From assembly GCA_029204225.1 (NCBI GenBank), contig CM055098.1, positions 26,145,473 to 26,209,472 on the forward strand: a stretch of 64,000 nucleotides of DNA, read 5' to 3'. The DNA comes from Diphasiastrum complanatum (Eukaryota > Streptophyta > Lycopodiopsida > Lycopodiales > Lycopodiaceae). Positions 48,432 to 58,797 of the stretch are shown piece by piece. Position 1 is the stretch's first letter, and every line of letters begins with the position of its first letter. The notes beneath the pieces are model-generated. The model was not told the origin of the DNA. It worked only from the letters and a program-made list of their open reading frames with translations, and ran no database searches. Made by a program: the position numbers and the translations under genes.

Positions 48432-49041
48432 TGCTGGAATCAAGCATAACTCCAACTCACCAGAATTCGAATCATTAGAATTCGAGTCATTATAAATCGA
48501 ATCATTCGAGTTCGTCTCAATTCTTGAGCACCAGTACACTATGTAAATATGAACACACACACACACTCTCTCTCTACAATGACACTGCAGCCTTACTCTC
48601 TGAAGTCGAGCGTCTGTGCAATCAATAAACTAGAGCAGAAGTAGGATCGATGACGAACACTTCGAGTTTGATGTCTTCGAGTTCTACATCTTTTTCAACC
48701 TCCTTCAAGTTCGAGGTCCACGTCATCCACACTGCCCTGTCCAACACATACCACGTTACAGTTCACTTTAGTACTTTTTGGTAACTACGATGTTTCATGC
48801 TAGTTGATGCCCACATAGTCATTGTAGCTGTTCCATGTATATATATACACATAACGGCCACTCACAAAAGAGGATGATGAAGAGACATGCAGTGGAGAAG
48901 AGTGAATCAGAGTTCCTACGTGAACTCCATTGTGTCTTAATTGTCTAATTTCTTAGAATCAGAGATACTCGAGAGAGTGAAAGTTGTTGAAGAAATAGAG
49001 ATAGTTATTTAATCTACAGTTAGCTAAGTAAGATCATCGCA
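48432..49041 (+). repeat. 3' LTR of the host copia
   Basis: Pairs with 38341-38935. About 610 bp, longer than the 5' copy because of extra CA repeats ('acacacacacac' near 48552) and a TATATATA stretch near 48840. Confidence 0.85.
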
Positions 49042-49292
49042 CATAGTGCGCCACTACCGTGGACCATTATTGGGCATAGGATCGTGATCTAATCATTGTA
49101 TTCACAATAACCTTAATTTAGGTTCTCTATTTTCTTATATGTATTCCACTACGAATGATTTCTGATAATTGTCTTTCTCAATTGATGCTCATTCAATTCG
49201 GAATGTCTAATCTCTGTGAAGAATTGAAAAAAGATTATCTATGTTAGATATAGAAGTCTTATGTTTTTTACATCAAGCATCTAGGTGTAGGA
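49042..49292. other. Short spacer
   Basis: No coding or repeat signal. It should be the flank of the host copia insertion, but no continuation of the reversed copia at 38340 is recognisable here. Confidence 0.4.
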
Positions 49293-51745
49293 TGTTGATA
49301 GGAACAAAAATTATGAATTTCCACTTGTAATGCCACTATTGAGCCAAAATAGAGTAAGAGGCTAAACTCCTGCCAATTAGAGTGTAGACAAGTGTAATGC
49401 TTTTGTTTGATGAATTCTAAGAGGTCCAATAGGATTTAGAGGTGGAACCATGTGAGGTCCAATAGGAATTTGAGGTGTGCTTGAATATAGTCCAATAGAA
49501 TTAAGAGGTGCATGGATCAATGGTCCAATAGGAAGAGGTGACAAAGTATGGTCCAATCATAGTTAAGCATAGTGGTAGCTCGTGGATCTACTAGTATCAT
49601 TGTACTCTCATTTTGAATCTAATTGATTTGGTGATTATGTGGATTTTGAGTGTTATTGGATTTCTAGCTTTCTCTCTCTACCCGAGAGCTCATGATGGTT
49701 TTTATCTCTCTACCCAAGGAGAGCAGCTTGTTTTTACTTAGAATTTTTTTTGAATGCTTCCCACACGTGTGAGTGAGAGTTGGAAGTGATTGAATGCATG
49801 TAGTAGTGTGTTTTTGCCATAGGATCTAAGATTGATCTTGAATATCAATCTAGTCTTGATCTTGGTGCATCTACACACCTTAGGAGATCACAAGTACATG
49901 TAGTGGACAATCCATACGTGTGAAATCAACATGGTATCAGAGCCTACCTAAGGTTACCATGCATTTTGATCCATTTAAGTGAAAACTATTCATCAATCTT
50001 GAGCTAGAAATTGTCGAGGCCCATTTCCTAGCTATCTTGTTCAATTTTGGATCAAAAGAGATGAGAAGGACATTGATTGGGTCTGACCTGGTACTATACG
50101 GAATCAGGTGCTCAGAAACGTGTGAGGAACATCCAATTTCAGTTTGGAAGTTCTCTCTCATGCTTGATCCATTTATCTTGTTTGATAGCTTGTTTTGAAG
50201 CTATTTTTGTCTAGTTTCTGATGCAATCAGTTTCATTCCATTTGGTTGAGCCAATCAAAAGGTATAAGCTTTTGAAGAGGGTTAGGTAGGGCACCTAGAC
50301 CTGGGTGGACAAATTTGTTTTGGTCAAGAGATTGCTTGGTTGATCCAAAATCATAGTTCATCCTTGTTGGAACCAAGTGAAAGATTGTCCACTTTAAACT
50401 ATTCAATTTGGAAAATGAGGATGGAGTCCATCTTGATCCTTCAAGACGTGATGGACATAGTTCTTGGCCTTGAAGAAGAACCACAAGTTCTTCAAGAGGT
50501 TCAAAAATACAAAAAGAGAGCTAGGATGGCTCTCCACTACATTAAGATGAATGTCTCTAATGAGATATTGAGGGAGATAGGTACTTGTACAACAACCAAA
50601 GAAGCTTGGGATTGTCTCAAGATTATCTATGAGGCTAAGAATACCTCTAGGCTTCTCACTCTTAGGAATCAAATCTTTCAAAGTAGCCAAAAGAGTGATG
50701 AGAGTGCAACTAGTTATGTTTTGAGAGTAAAAGATATTCATAGAGAACTTGCTTGTATTAGTGATTCCATCAATCAAAATGAGCTAGTTCAAGTCATTCT
50801 CAATGGCTTGAGAAGTAAATTTGATAACCTTGTCCAATCCTATGCCATTAAGGAGGAGCTACCAAGTTTGGAGGCTCTCCAAAGTGTGCTAATTTCAGAA
50901 GAATCAAGACGAGAGTACAAGCTCTCTCTCACTCATAATGATGGCAAAGCTCTCTTTGCCAAGGATAAGCACAAAGGGAGGAGCAAGAACCAACATCAAC
51001 AATCTTTAAGCAAGGACAAAGTCAAATCCAAAGACAAAGATGAGGAGGAAGATGATTCCTCTAATGCTTCATCATCCAAGCTCAAGAAGAAGAAGAAGAT
51101 TAAGTGCTTTTATTGTGGCAAGAAAGGCCATTATGCCACCAATTGCTTCAAGAAGAAGAATCAACTCAAGCAAGCCAACATTACCAATGAGAAGGAAGAC
51201 ACTATTGAAAGTGATGAAGAGGGATCTCTTATGGTATCTAGTTGCTCATCTACTCATTTCAAGAAGGATGACCTATGGTATATTGATAGTGGAGCCTCTT
51301 CACATATGTGTAGCTCCAAGGACTCTTTCTCTTCTATTGCATCTTATGATGGAGTCAAGAAATCAATATACACAGCAAATGATTTTGAATGTCCTATTGA
51401 AGGCATAGGGAACATTCCCTTGAAGCTTGCATCCTTTAAAGTTCTTTCTCTCTCTAAAGTTCTTTATGTACCTAAGCTTACTAAGAATCTTATTAGTGTT
51501 GGCCAATTGCTTGATAATGGCCTTGATGTAAAATTCAATGTTGATACTTGCACTATCAAGAAGAATGATGAGATACTTGCATTAGGATCTAGGTTTGGAG
51601 GCATCTATAAACTAGATCCAAATGAGTATGTGAATGCTTGTAATGTTGCTCTTGTGAACAAGCTCTCTATGGAGGAATTATGGCATAGGAGGTTGGGACA
51701 TCCCAACTACAAATCCATGCTCTCTATCATTCTATCTCTACAAAC
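49293..51745 (+). mobile_element. 5'-half copia: LTR, primer site, open gag-protease
   Basis: LTR 49293-49931 (TGTTGAT to ATCAACA, a 7-bp inverted terminal match), primer site TGGTATCAGAGCC at 49932-49944, leader, and an open gag-protease frame. The element stops abruptly near 51745; no integrase core, reverse transcriptase or 3' LTR follows. Confidence 0.8.
49434..49557 (+). promoter_or_regulatory. Five GTCCAAT repeats in a copia LTR
   Basis: GTCCAAT occurs at 49434, 49458, 49490, 49523 and 49551, mostly within GTCCAATAGGA, at 24-33-bp spacing. CCAAT is the NF-Y binding core; regular copies upstream of the presumed LTR promoter suggest an enhancer array, not shown to act. Confidence 0.6.
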
Positions 51746-51773
51746 TATATGCAAGTTGCATGTATTAAACTAG
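50340..51773 (+). CDS. Copia gag-protease, truncated
   Basis: 477 open codons. Gag spans about 1-255 (LNYSIWKMRMESILILQDVMD; RVKDIHRELACISDSINQNE; LPSLEALQSVLISEESRREYK). A lysine-rich linker precedes a perfect CCHC knuckle (CFYCGKKGHYATNC, about residue 259-272). The protease has an intact active-site motif (WYIDSGASSHM, about 313-323) and is followed by VLYVPKLTKNLISVGQL and LWHRRLGHPNYKSM. Homology stops at about residue 464; the last few residues are foreign sequence. The frame is the best preserved retroelement frame here, so the element decayed mainly by truncation. The 50340 start codon (TTG in the DNA) is uncertain; the first ATG is at 50415. Confidence 0.85.
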   Translation: MIQNHSSSLLEPSERLSTLNYSIWKMRMESILILQDVMDIVLGLEEEPQVLQEVQKYKKRARMALHYIKMNVSNEILREIGTCTTTKEAWDCLKIIYEAKNTSRLLTLRNQIFQSSQKSDESATSYVLRVKDIHRELACISDSINQNELVQVILNGLRSKFDNLVQSYAIKEELPSLEALQSVLISEESRREYKLSLTHNDGKALFAKDKHKGRSKNQHQQSLSKDKVKSKDKDEEEDDSSNASSSKLKKKKKIKCFYCGKKGHYATNCFKKKNQLKQANITNEKEDTIESDEEGSLMVSSCSSTHFKKDDLWYIDSGASSHMCSSKDSFSSIASYDGVKKSIYTANDFECPIEGIGNIPLKLASFKVLSLSKVLYVPKLTKNLISVGQLLDNGLDVKFNVDTCTIKKNDEILALGSRFGGIYKLDPNEYVNACNVALVNKLSMEELWHRRLGHPNYKSMLSIILSLQTICKLHVLN

Positions 51774-52150
51774 ATAATACATAGCCATGTAGCTTGAGTT
51801 CTATGTAGGCCAAACTTGGCAGCTTGCATTAATGAGCTACATACTTGCATGTTACAACATTTGTAGCAAGCCAAGAAATCAATATGGATTGTTTTTCAAT
51901 TTTAACAGTTGATGCCTTGAGCCAGATTGGAGAATTTAATCTGTTATGTTTGTTGAAATCCAATCTGATTTGTATCTTTCACTTTGAAATCTTTGTCGAA
52001 CCGATGGATTTTTTGATCGCATCAGGCTAGATGTCCTGATGGCCTACTGATGGGCTTGGGAGATAGGATCCCAAGCAATCCTGAAATAACAAGATACATG
52101 CAGACTATTCCATAACGACTGACCTACTTTTTCATGAGAAAAAGGTTTGT
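51774..52150. other. Spacer between copia and gypsy remnants
   Basis: No coding signal defended; the right part probably belongs to the gypsy pol upstream of integrase. Confidence 0.4.
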
Positions 52151-53446
52151 GTGCCGAATAGAGAGAATTTGTGGGCCCAAATCCTATAGCAGTGTCATGA
52201 CAACCCTTGTGTTGGTCACCCAGGCATACACACCCAGGCATATAGAGGACACTTGATCTTGTCAGAAATAATTTTTTCTGGCCAAAGATGAAAGGTCATG
52301 TCGGGGCATATGTTCAAGGTTGTGAACAATGCCAGCGAAATAAAGTAGAAAGACTTAAAGTTGCGGGTCTTTTACATCCTTTGGAAACTCCCAACAAGAA
52401 ATGGGAAAGTATTTTAATGGATTTTGCGATTGGTCTCCCTAAAACTAGGAGTGGTCACGATGCCATTTGGGTAGTGGTTGACAAGCTAACCAAGATGACG
52501 CAACATATACCAACTAAATTAATTGTCAAGACATCTGAACTAGCCTAGCTTTTCCTTGAAAAGTTGATCAGATTGTTTGGCTTGCCAAATGATATTGTTA
52601 GTGAGTGTGACTCCAAATTCACCAACAAGTTCTGGCAACGGTATTTGATAAACTTGAAACAACTCTTAGTCTTAGTTCTTTAGATCACCCAAAATTTGAT
52701 GGGCAAATAGAACGTGTCAACCAGACTTCCAAAGATATGCTTAAAACATATGTTTCTCACAGATAGTCTGATTGGAAAAAGTATCTCCTAATTGTTGAGT
52801 TCACGCACAATAGTGCAAAGCATTCTGCCAATGGATTCAGCCCCTTTTTATTGATGTATGGCGTTCAACCCGGTTCTCTAGTTTCTGTCATACTCAAAGG
52901 TCTCAAAGTGCAAGCTGTAGTGAATGTCTTACAAGATATGCAAAAAATGTTGCAAGTGGCCAAATAAAACATGAAAATTACTCAATTTTATGCTAACCAT
53001 CATTCACCTCGAGAAATTGAGGTCGAAATCTAGGTGTATCTTAGAATCCCTAAGGATCCTAAGGTACTAAGGACAAGAAAATGTCATAAGCTATCTCCAA
53101 GTATAGCGGTCCTTATAAGACTGTAAAGAGAATCAATCAGGTTGCTTATCTAGATCTTTCCATTGGGATTGGGGTTTATCTTGTTTTCCTTGTAAGTCAT
53201 TTGAAAGATAAATGTAATCGGAAGGATTTCCTAATTTTGGAAGGTTTGAGTTGGAAGATCTGTCTATCTTTGTGCCTAATGTGCCAAAAAAAGTGGTCGA
53301 CATTTGTCGTCACCAGCTGAGAAACCGTTTGGTTTCTGAATTTCTAGTATGTTGGAAAGACAAGTCAGATGATGAGGACACTTGGGAAAGAGAATACTTT
53401 AATATTGAACTTCCCCTGGCTTGCTCCCATTAGGAGGAGACTCTTA
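52150..53446 (+). pseudogene. Ty3/gypsy integrase with chromodomain, decayed
   Basis: The integrase zinc region (FFWPKMKGHVGAYVQGCEQCQRNK) and core LHPLETPNKKWESILMDFAIGLPK (first catalytic Asp) are in a frame at 52288-52548. A stop follows, then FGLPNDIVSECDSKFTNKFWQ (second Asp) and, after a frameshift, GQIERVNQ with the catalytic Glu (about 52700) and MYGVQPGS. The 3' end (53251-53433) reads KVVDICRHQLRNRLVSEFL and VCWKDKSDDEDTWER, a chromodomain as in plant chromoviruses that steers integration into chromatin. Many stops make it inactive. Confidence 0.85.
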
Positions 53447-53459
53447 AATGAGGAGGGAA
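53447..53459 (+). other. Gypsy polypurine tract
   Basis: AATGAGGAGGGAA just before TGTTACG, after the pol stop at 53431-53433. Confidence 0.7.
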
Positions 53460-54191
53460 TGTTACGTACCCATAAGGGCACCCAACAAGTTAGGTGGAGA
53501 TCTTTGTCATGGGACAAAATGCTATTATGGAGCTATAGGTCTTTTGGGTACCACATGTCAATGTCCTATTGGCCTGAGATGACGCCTTGTTGTGAACCTG
53601 CATCAGTGTGCACAACTGACGCGTGTCGATGGTCATGTGTGACTCCTATGGTCATAAATGACCCCACCTAGCCTATCTATAAAGAGTTGGATCTCCATGA
53701 GCTTATCATTCATTCTCTCATGGAAAATGAAGAGCTCTTCGATTGGTGGTCAAATTAGGATGATTATCTAGGCCTTGGGATGTAGGTAGGCGAGGGTAGA
53801 GGGTAAGGTATGGTGGTATGGGGCATCATCACTTATCGGAGATCTGAGCTTGCTTGATGGTGGTCTATAGCTCGAATGCACGGGGGAGATGTGGTAGTAC
53901 CTCTATGGATGAGCGGTAATATAGCGTTCGTCACCTGATTGTGTCTTAGCAATGACAAGAACGACGATGGAGATTCTAACATGCACCCATCGAAAGCAAA
54001 CTTTGAAACTTAACCAAGCGACGCATGGAAATGTTTATTATATAAGTGAACTCTTTTTGCTTTAGTCATTGGATATATGTGTGATTGTTATGAAAACTCT
54101 TAAAATGCGTGCAATGGTGAGTCAGTGTGGTCTCATCCAATGTTGGGCAGGTATATGGGGTCCTAGTTAGTATCAATAATGGGTATCAACA
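53460..54191 (+). repeat. Gypsy LTR followed by a primer site
   Basis: TGTTACG... to ...CAACA, 732 bp. It has a polypurine tract on its left and a decayed primer site on its right, an arrangement expected of a tandem element made by LTR-LTR recombination and not of a single 3' LTR. Confidence 0.65.
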
Positions 54192-54206
54192 TGGTATCAC
54201 AGAACC
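54192..54206 (+). other. Decayed primer-binding site
   Basis: TGGTATCACAGAACC differs by a few bases from the initiator-tRNA-Met primer site TGGTATCAGAGCC and lies directly after CAACA. Confidence 0.6.
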
Positions 54207-54900
54207 TACCTGACTATTATATAATTTTGTGATAGCAAAGTTTAGAATCGGATCTCCCAATATTAACTATCTTACTATTTATAGTGATAGCTGGGTTTGG
54301 GAGAGGAGATTTTCTCTATTTTGCCATGGTATTAATAGAAGTACTATTTTTTGTAATTTTTTTGATATTTCAGATTTTCTATATCTCAAATTATGATATT
54401 ACTCTTTTAAAAGAGTACTTTTATCGATTCGTATATGTTTATACTCAAGTTAATAACCGGCTAGTATCACCCTTGTGATATCAACCCGATTTATACCAAT
54501 CTACAACTTGTATAGCTTTGTCTCTTGATACCCAATTGATATTGGATTTTAAAAATAATTGCAACACATTGACCTGATTGGTATCAAAAAATTTGATACC
54601 AATCCAACACTGGTTTCATCTCATAGAATAGCTTGTTCCTGAACTTGATTGAGGATGTAAGGAGAGACCTATTATCATCCAATCATCCATGATTAGGCCT
54701 ACACTCATCTAGACTCATTCTAATTCCACATATCACATAAATTTGACCAAGTTTCAAAATCTTTTTAGACTATCAACATTTTGGAGGCCCGAACGGAAGA
54801 CGTCGGGGTTTGGCCCCGACCCTCTTCAGCTCCCGACACGAGTCCCAGGTGCCGGCCTGCTGTTGCCCGGCCTGTCTGCCCACTGCTCGCCCAGTCTGCC
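54207..54900. other. Leader remnant and GC-rich edge
   Basis: AT-rich to about 54780 without coding signal, then abruptly GC-rich. The GC-rich 120 bp before 54901 may already belong to the next LTR, whose exact left end is uncertain. Confidence 0.4.
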
Positions 54901-55820
54901 TGTTGTAAAGCTGACTCGAGTGCACCCAACATGCCTTGTAAGACTCTAAGGGGTGACACTCTCTCAGGTCCCAAAGCAAGTTAGAACGTCAAGGATTGAG
55001 CCTCCGACCTGTGGTGAGCCAGTCAAGTAGTCACAAGTCATGAGCTAGCTCTGGAGCTCGAGTCATGGCCTAGTCAGGAAGCAAGTTGATTCTGCCGCCG
55101 GGATGACTCCCGGGACCCATGTCCGGGAGCCAGACTGATTCTGCCAGGCTTGCCAGGCTTTAATCAGCAAAATAAAAACTAAGTCCTAAGAAGCGTGCTT
55201 TACCAGAAAGCACTATGTTTCAAACCAGAGGGGGTGCGCCGAATCACAACAGAACTATAGGGGGAGTCCGGCAGACAGAAACTTGGGCAGCTCAACCAGC
55301 GCCAAGAATCCAGTGGCCAGGTCTCAGCTCCCTCTACCAGCACGAGTCAGGCACAATGCCCAGCACGTGTTGGTGGCCCCGAGACCAGTCAGTCTATGTA
55401 TGAAGTTAACATCTTCCAAATCTAATAAAGTTGATCCTTGGGAATGATTACCATTTCGGTTTTGCCTCCGGGACTGGTCCAAGTGGAAGGACCCTTACTA
55501 CAACCTTTTTGCGTCACCGGTGCCTAAGAGTCCACGTCACCGACGTGTGGCTTGCCGCTATGCCAATTGGTCAGTTTGGCAACCACTATGCCTTGGGTTT
55601 CATGTGTGGCTTGTCTTTGCCTTTGGTTACCTTTTGGGGATGGATTCTGAGTTGGCTTTCGGGTTGGTTGGGATTCCAGTTTTTCTTAAGTCTGAATGGT
55701 TAAGCTTGTTACGTTTTTGAGTTGGCTTTTACGTAAGTGCATGATGGATGAATGTTAGACTTAAGCGCATGTTGGAGAAACCGCTCAAGTCCCAGCGCCC
55801 TTTGAGGCATCGGCGCAACA
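54901..55820 (+). repeat. 5' LTR of the GC-rich gypsy-like host element
   Basis: Starts TGTTGTAAAGCT, the same 12 bp as the LTRs at 56824, 60632 and 62233, and ends GGCGCAACA two bases before the primer site. Internal blocks such as 'cgtgctttaccag' and 'gccgaatcaca.....actatagggg' are shared with those LTRs, but most of the sequence differs, so it is a sister family. The left end could lie up to 120 bp further left. Confidence 0.7.
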
Positions 55821-55822
55821 TG

Positions 55823-55835
55823 TGGTATCAGAGCC
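55823..55835 (+). other. Primer-binding site (host element)
   Basis: TGGTATCAGAGCC, two bases after the LTR end; the same two-base spacer recurs at 58042-58043 and 63472-63473. Confidence 0.9.
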
Positions 55836-56640
55836 GACTAGCCGGTCAGCTACGCAAGTCTCACATGGATGGCCACGTCTTGGGATTTGTCAGGACAACC
55901 GTTGTGCAAGGTGCTGCCCACAGTGTAAGCACGGGTGCGTCCACGGTCGGGGTGGTCAACAGAACGGGGGACTTGATGAGGCAAGGTGCTGCCCTTGAGG
56001 TGTAAGCACGGTCAGTTCCCGCGGTTTGGGCCTGGTGCCGTCTGCACGTAGGACAGATGAGGCAATGTGCTGCCATTAGGTTGGTGAAAGCCCAGTCTGT
56101 GCCTTGTGGGGTGTGGGGTGACATATTCGAACTGTACGGGTTAACCATTGATACAGAGATGCTGCTCGAATTTGGGAGTAAAGCACGAGTGGTTAGCTGC
56201 CGGTGCGAGATAGTTGCCGATCGTTTAGCTATAAGGGCTATTGACCAAAACGTGGTGGGGCGTGACTGAGACAATGTGCTGCTTAATGGTGAAAGCACGG
56301 ATGGTTGGATGGATGTTTCCCAGTGGGCTAATTCTGTGATAAATTTGTGTGGGCGCGGCTAGGCAAAGGTCCTATGTCCGGTCTCAGGGGGGATTGTGGC
56401 TTGAGAGGGATCCTTTGTGTTTGCTTTGGTTGGTATGTTCCGTTTGTTGTGTGCTTGCTTGGACACAAATGACCTGGTTCCTACTTGGCTCTCAGGTGAT
56501 GTGAGCATGCTAAGTTTGAGGAGGGAATATTTTCATTGAAGCTGATTTAATAAAGAAAAAAAGAGAGTTGTGGGGCACGGCCGACAGAAGGGAGAGTTTT
56601 CAAAAATAAAAAAGATTGAGGTGATAATCTGTTGGAAGTA
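55836..56640 (+). other. Leader with five regularly conserved foldbacks
   Basis: Between primer site and gag there are five units of the form GTGCTGC...AGCAC: 55911-55932, 55986-56009, 56067-56093 (AGCCC in this copy), 56158-56186 (GATGCTGC variant) and 56276-56296. Most are preceded by 'GA.GAGGCAA'. The start-to-start spacings are 75, 81, 91 and 118 bp. No protein-coding frame is credible. The same array is found in the non-autonomous elements at 58132-58517 and about 63562 onward. Confidence 0.7.
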
Positions 56641-56649
56641 CACCTCTTA

Positions 56650-56823
56650 CTATAATGGAGGACCACCTTGATGAGTTACGAGCATTGACGGACAGAGAGG
56701 AGCAGGTTCGAGAATACGGCTCCCGCATGCATCGAGATGGCACCAGGTCCAAGTCAAGAAAGAAAGAGCGTATGCACTCCACAGTGGCGCCTCTCCAAGA
56801 AAAGATGGGTGGCCCTTCTGAAC
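56650..56823 (+). pseudogene. Gypsy-like gag N-terminus (piece 1)
   Basis: A frame beginning near the ATG at 56656 (MEDHLDELRALTDREEQVRE) is charged and coiled-coil-like. It is interrupted at 56823 by the LTR of an inserted element; the frame continues in phase at 61867 beyond that insertion. Confidence 0.6.
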
Positions 56824-58041
56824 TGTTGTAAAGCTACCTTTACAAGCTTTACTTCCGGCGCCATCGGCGCCAGCTATGTCCCCGGCGCCAGCAGCGCCCC
56901 TGCTGCTCCCGGCGCCACTGTGACCAGAATCCAGCCGGCTCCAAGTTCCTATGGCTGAAAATCTTTGATCGGTTCTAGCGAAGTCCAGAGAGCTCAGATC
57001 GATGTGCAATCACCTCACACGATCTAGGCATGATTAAAAGAAGCCTGGGGATCAATAAAATCTAGAGAGAGAAAATGACTTTCTAGAAAAAGAAAATCCT
57101 AGAGAGAGAAAAACGTGCTTTACCAGCTTGGGTAGAGTGCTTGGTATGAGGGGGGGTGCCGAATCACACCAATACTATAGGGGAGTGCAGGTTGCGACTC
57201 AGGGCGAGCTCCAACCAAGTCTCAGCCTCCCTTGCTGGAATGTTGTCATGGCTCTCGCCTTGGCATGCTAGCGCCCCGGAGACTAGGGTCGGTCACACAC
57301 TTGAAATGTAACCTTCTCAGATTTATCAATAAAGTGGGATTTTTCTCAAACTGACTCTGATTACCTTCTGGGTTTCAGTGTTCGGTAAAAGTGCCAGTTG
57401 TAAGGCCGCTTTCAAAATTTTTAACTTGGCACATAGCTGAGGGTCGTATCCCGGGACGCCAGCGGTATGCCGTCGGGACCATTCGGTTCGTGGCGCCAGC
57501 GGTATGCTGTCGGGACCATTTGGTCCAGGAACTGGTTGTTTCCATATCTGTCGCGGCTTGTGGTTCTGAGTGTTCCTTGCATGAACGTGAATGGGTTAAG
57601 CTCTTGGGGAACGGGCTCTAACCTGTCGGCTGAGTTGGATGGCTTGCTTTGGTGGATGTTACCTGTTTATGGCTGTTCAGTCTGGCGTGGCGCCAGGTTG
57701 GCTTCCAGCGCTCGTGACGAAGCTTTCAGTTGGTTAAGTCTGATGTAAGTCAGACCGCTTGCTTGGAATGGATGTTACTCGTTTGTAACGAAGCTTCGAG
57801 TTGGTTACGTTTGATGTATGTCGGGCGGCTTGCTTGGAGGGAAGTCACCCACGTCGGGACCCCCGATCGGGCATGGCGCCAGGTTGGATCTCAATGTTGG
57901 TTTTCGGAACTTCAAGTTGGTTAAGTCTGATCGTTGTTGGCGAGTTGGCTGCTTGTATGTCAAGTGGGTTTGGATGGCAAGAGTTGAAGGCTGGGAAGCT
58001 AAGTCGTGGTTCCCGGCTCCCTTTGGGATGCCTGCGCTACA
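56824..58041 (+). repeat. 5' LTR of the non-autonomous element
   Basis: Begins TGTTGTAAAGCTACC, then a GGCGCC-rich array (about 56852-56920), and ends CTGCGCTACA. It lacks one 12-bp GGCGCC-containing unit present in the 3' LTR, which accounts for the whole length difference. Confidence 0.9.
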
Positions 58042-58043
58042 TG

Positions 58044-58056
58044 TGGTATCAGAGCC
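58044..58056 (+). other. Primer-binding site (non-autonomous element)
   Basis: TGGTATCAGAGCC, two bases after the 5' LTR. Confidence 0.9.
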
Positions 58057-58131
58057 GACTGGCCGGTCAGCTATGCGGATCTCACGGAAATGGCCACGGT
58101 TTGGGGTTCATCAAGACAACTGTTGTGCAAG

Positions 58132-58517
58132 GTGCTGCCCACAGTGTAAGCACGGGTGCGTCCACGGTCGGGGTGGTCGGCAGAACGGGGGACTTGATGA
58201 GTCAAAGTGCTGCCCTTGAGGTGTAAGCACGGTCAGTTCTCGCGGTTCGGGCCTGGCGCTGTCTGCACGTAGGACGGATGAGGCAAAGTGCTGCCTAGGG
58301 AGGTGAAAGCACGGTCTGTACCTTGTGGGGTGCGGGGCGACATATTCGAACTGTACGGGTTAACCATTGATACAGAGATGCTGCTCGAATTCGGGTGTAA
58401 AGCACGGGTGGTTAGCTGCCGGTGCGGGATAGCTGCCGATCGTTTAGCTATAAGGGCTATCGACCAAAAAGTGGTGGGGCGTGACTGAGGCAATGTGCTG
58501 CTTAATGGTGAAAGCAC
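58132..58517 (+). other. Leader foldback array in the non-autonomous element
   Basis: Five GTGCTGC...AGCAC units at 58132-58153, 58207-58230, 58288-58312, 58378-58406 and 58495-58517. Spacings of 75, 81, 90 and 117 bp are nearly the same as in the host leader; the third unit keeps AGCAC here where the host has AGCCC. Confidence 0.75.
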
Positions 58518-58797
58518 GGATAGTTGGAGGGGTGTCCTATGTGGGCTGATTCTGTGATCGATTTGTATGGGCGCGGCCAGGCAAAGGTCCGTTGGCAGGA
58601 CCATCTCAAAGGGGGACCTTGCCTTTGTTACTTGTTAGTAAACCTGCCTGAGTGTCTTACTTGTACGTATTCGTGGTGAGTCTTAGTACTCGTGCTTTGC
58701 CTGGTTTGCATGATTGCTTGTGATACAAGGAGCTGATGGCTCGAGAAGGAATCTTTTCTTTTGAAGGCTGATACCATTAAACAAAGAGGACTACAGA

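Larger units (their letters stand above)
38341..49041 (+). mobile_element. Copia element with both LTRs, carrying two nested insertions
   Basis: LTRs at 38341-38935 and 48432-49041 are clearly the same sequence (shared 'caagcat.actccaactcaccaga', 'gcaccagtacactatgtaaatatgaac' and the terminal 'gctaagtaagatcatcg'). Internal order on the + strand: protease and integrase (about 42090-43839), reverse transcriptase and RNase H remnant (47173-48420), polypurine tract. A reversed copia (38959-41868) replaces most of gag, and a 3.3-kb solo LTR splits integrase from reverse transcriptase. It is itself inserted into the reversed copia ending at 38340. Confidence 0.85.

Noticed and set aside
38336-49046. 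A target duplication for the 38341-49041 copia
   Set aside because: ATAAA on the left has no match on the right (CATAG or TAGTG, depending on the LTR end), so no duplication is claimed.
55911-56296. Riboswitch or tRNA-like structures in the leader
   Set aside because: The stems are only about five base pairs and no known riboswitch core is visible; kept as an unclassified foldback array.
57391-58226. Several 76-141-codon frames, repeated near 61211-61893 and 62897-63656
   Set aside because: They lie in LTRs and leaders, recur only because the LTRs recur, have no motif, and cross functional primer-site sequence.
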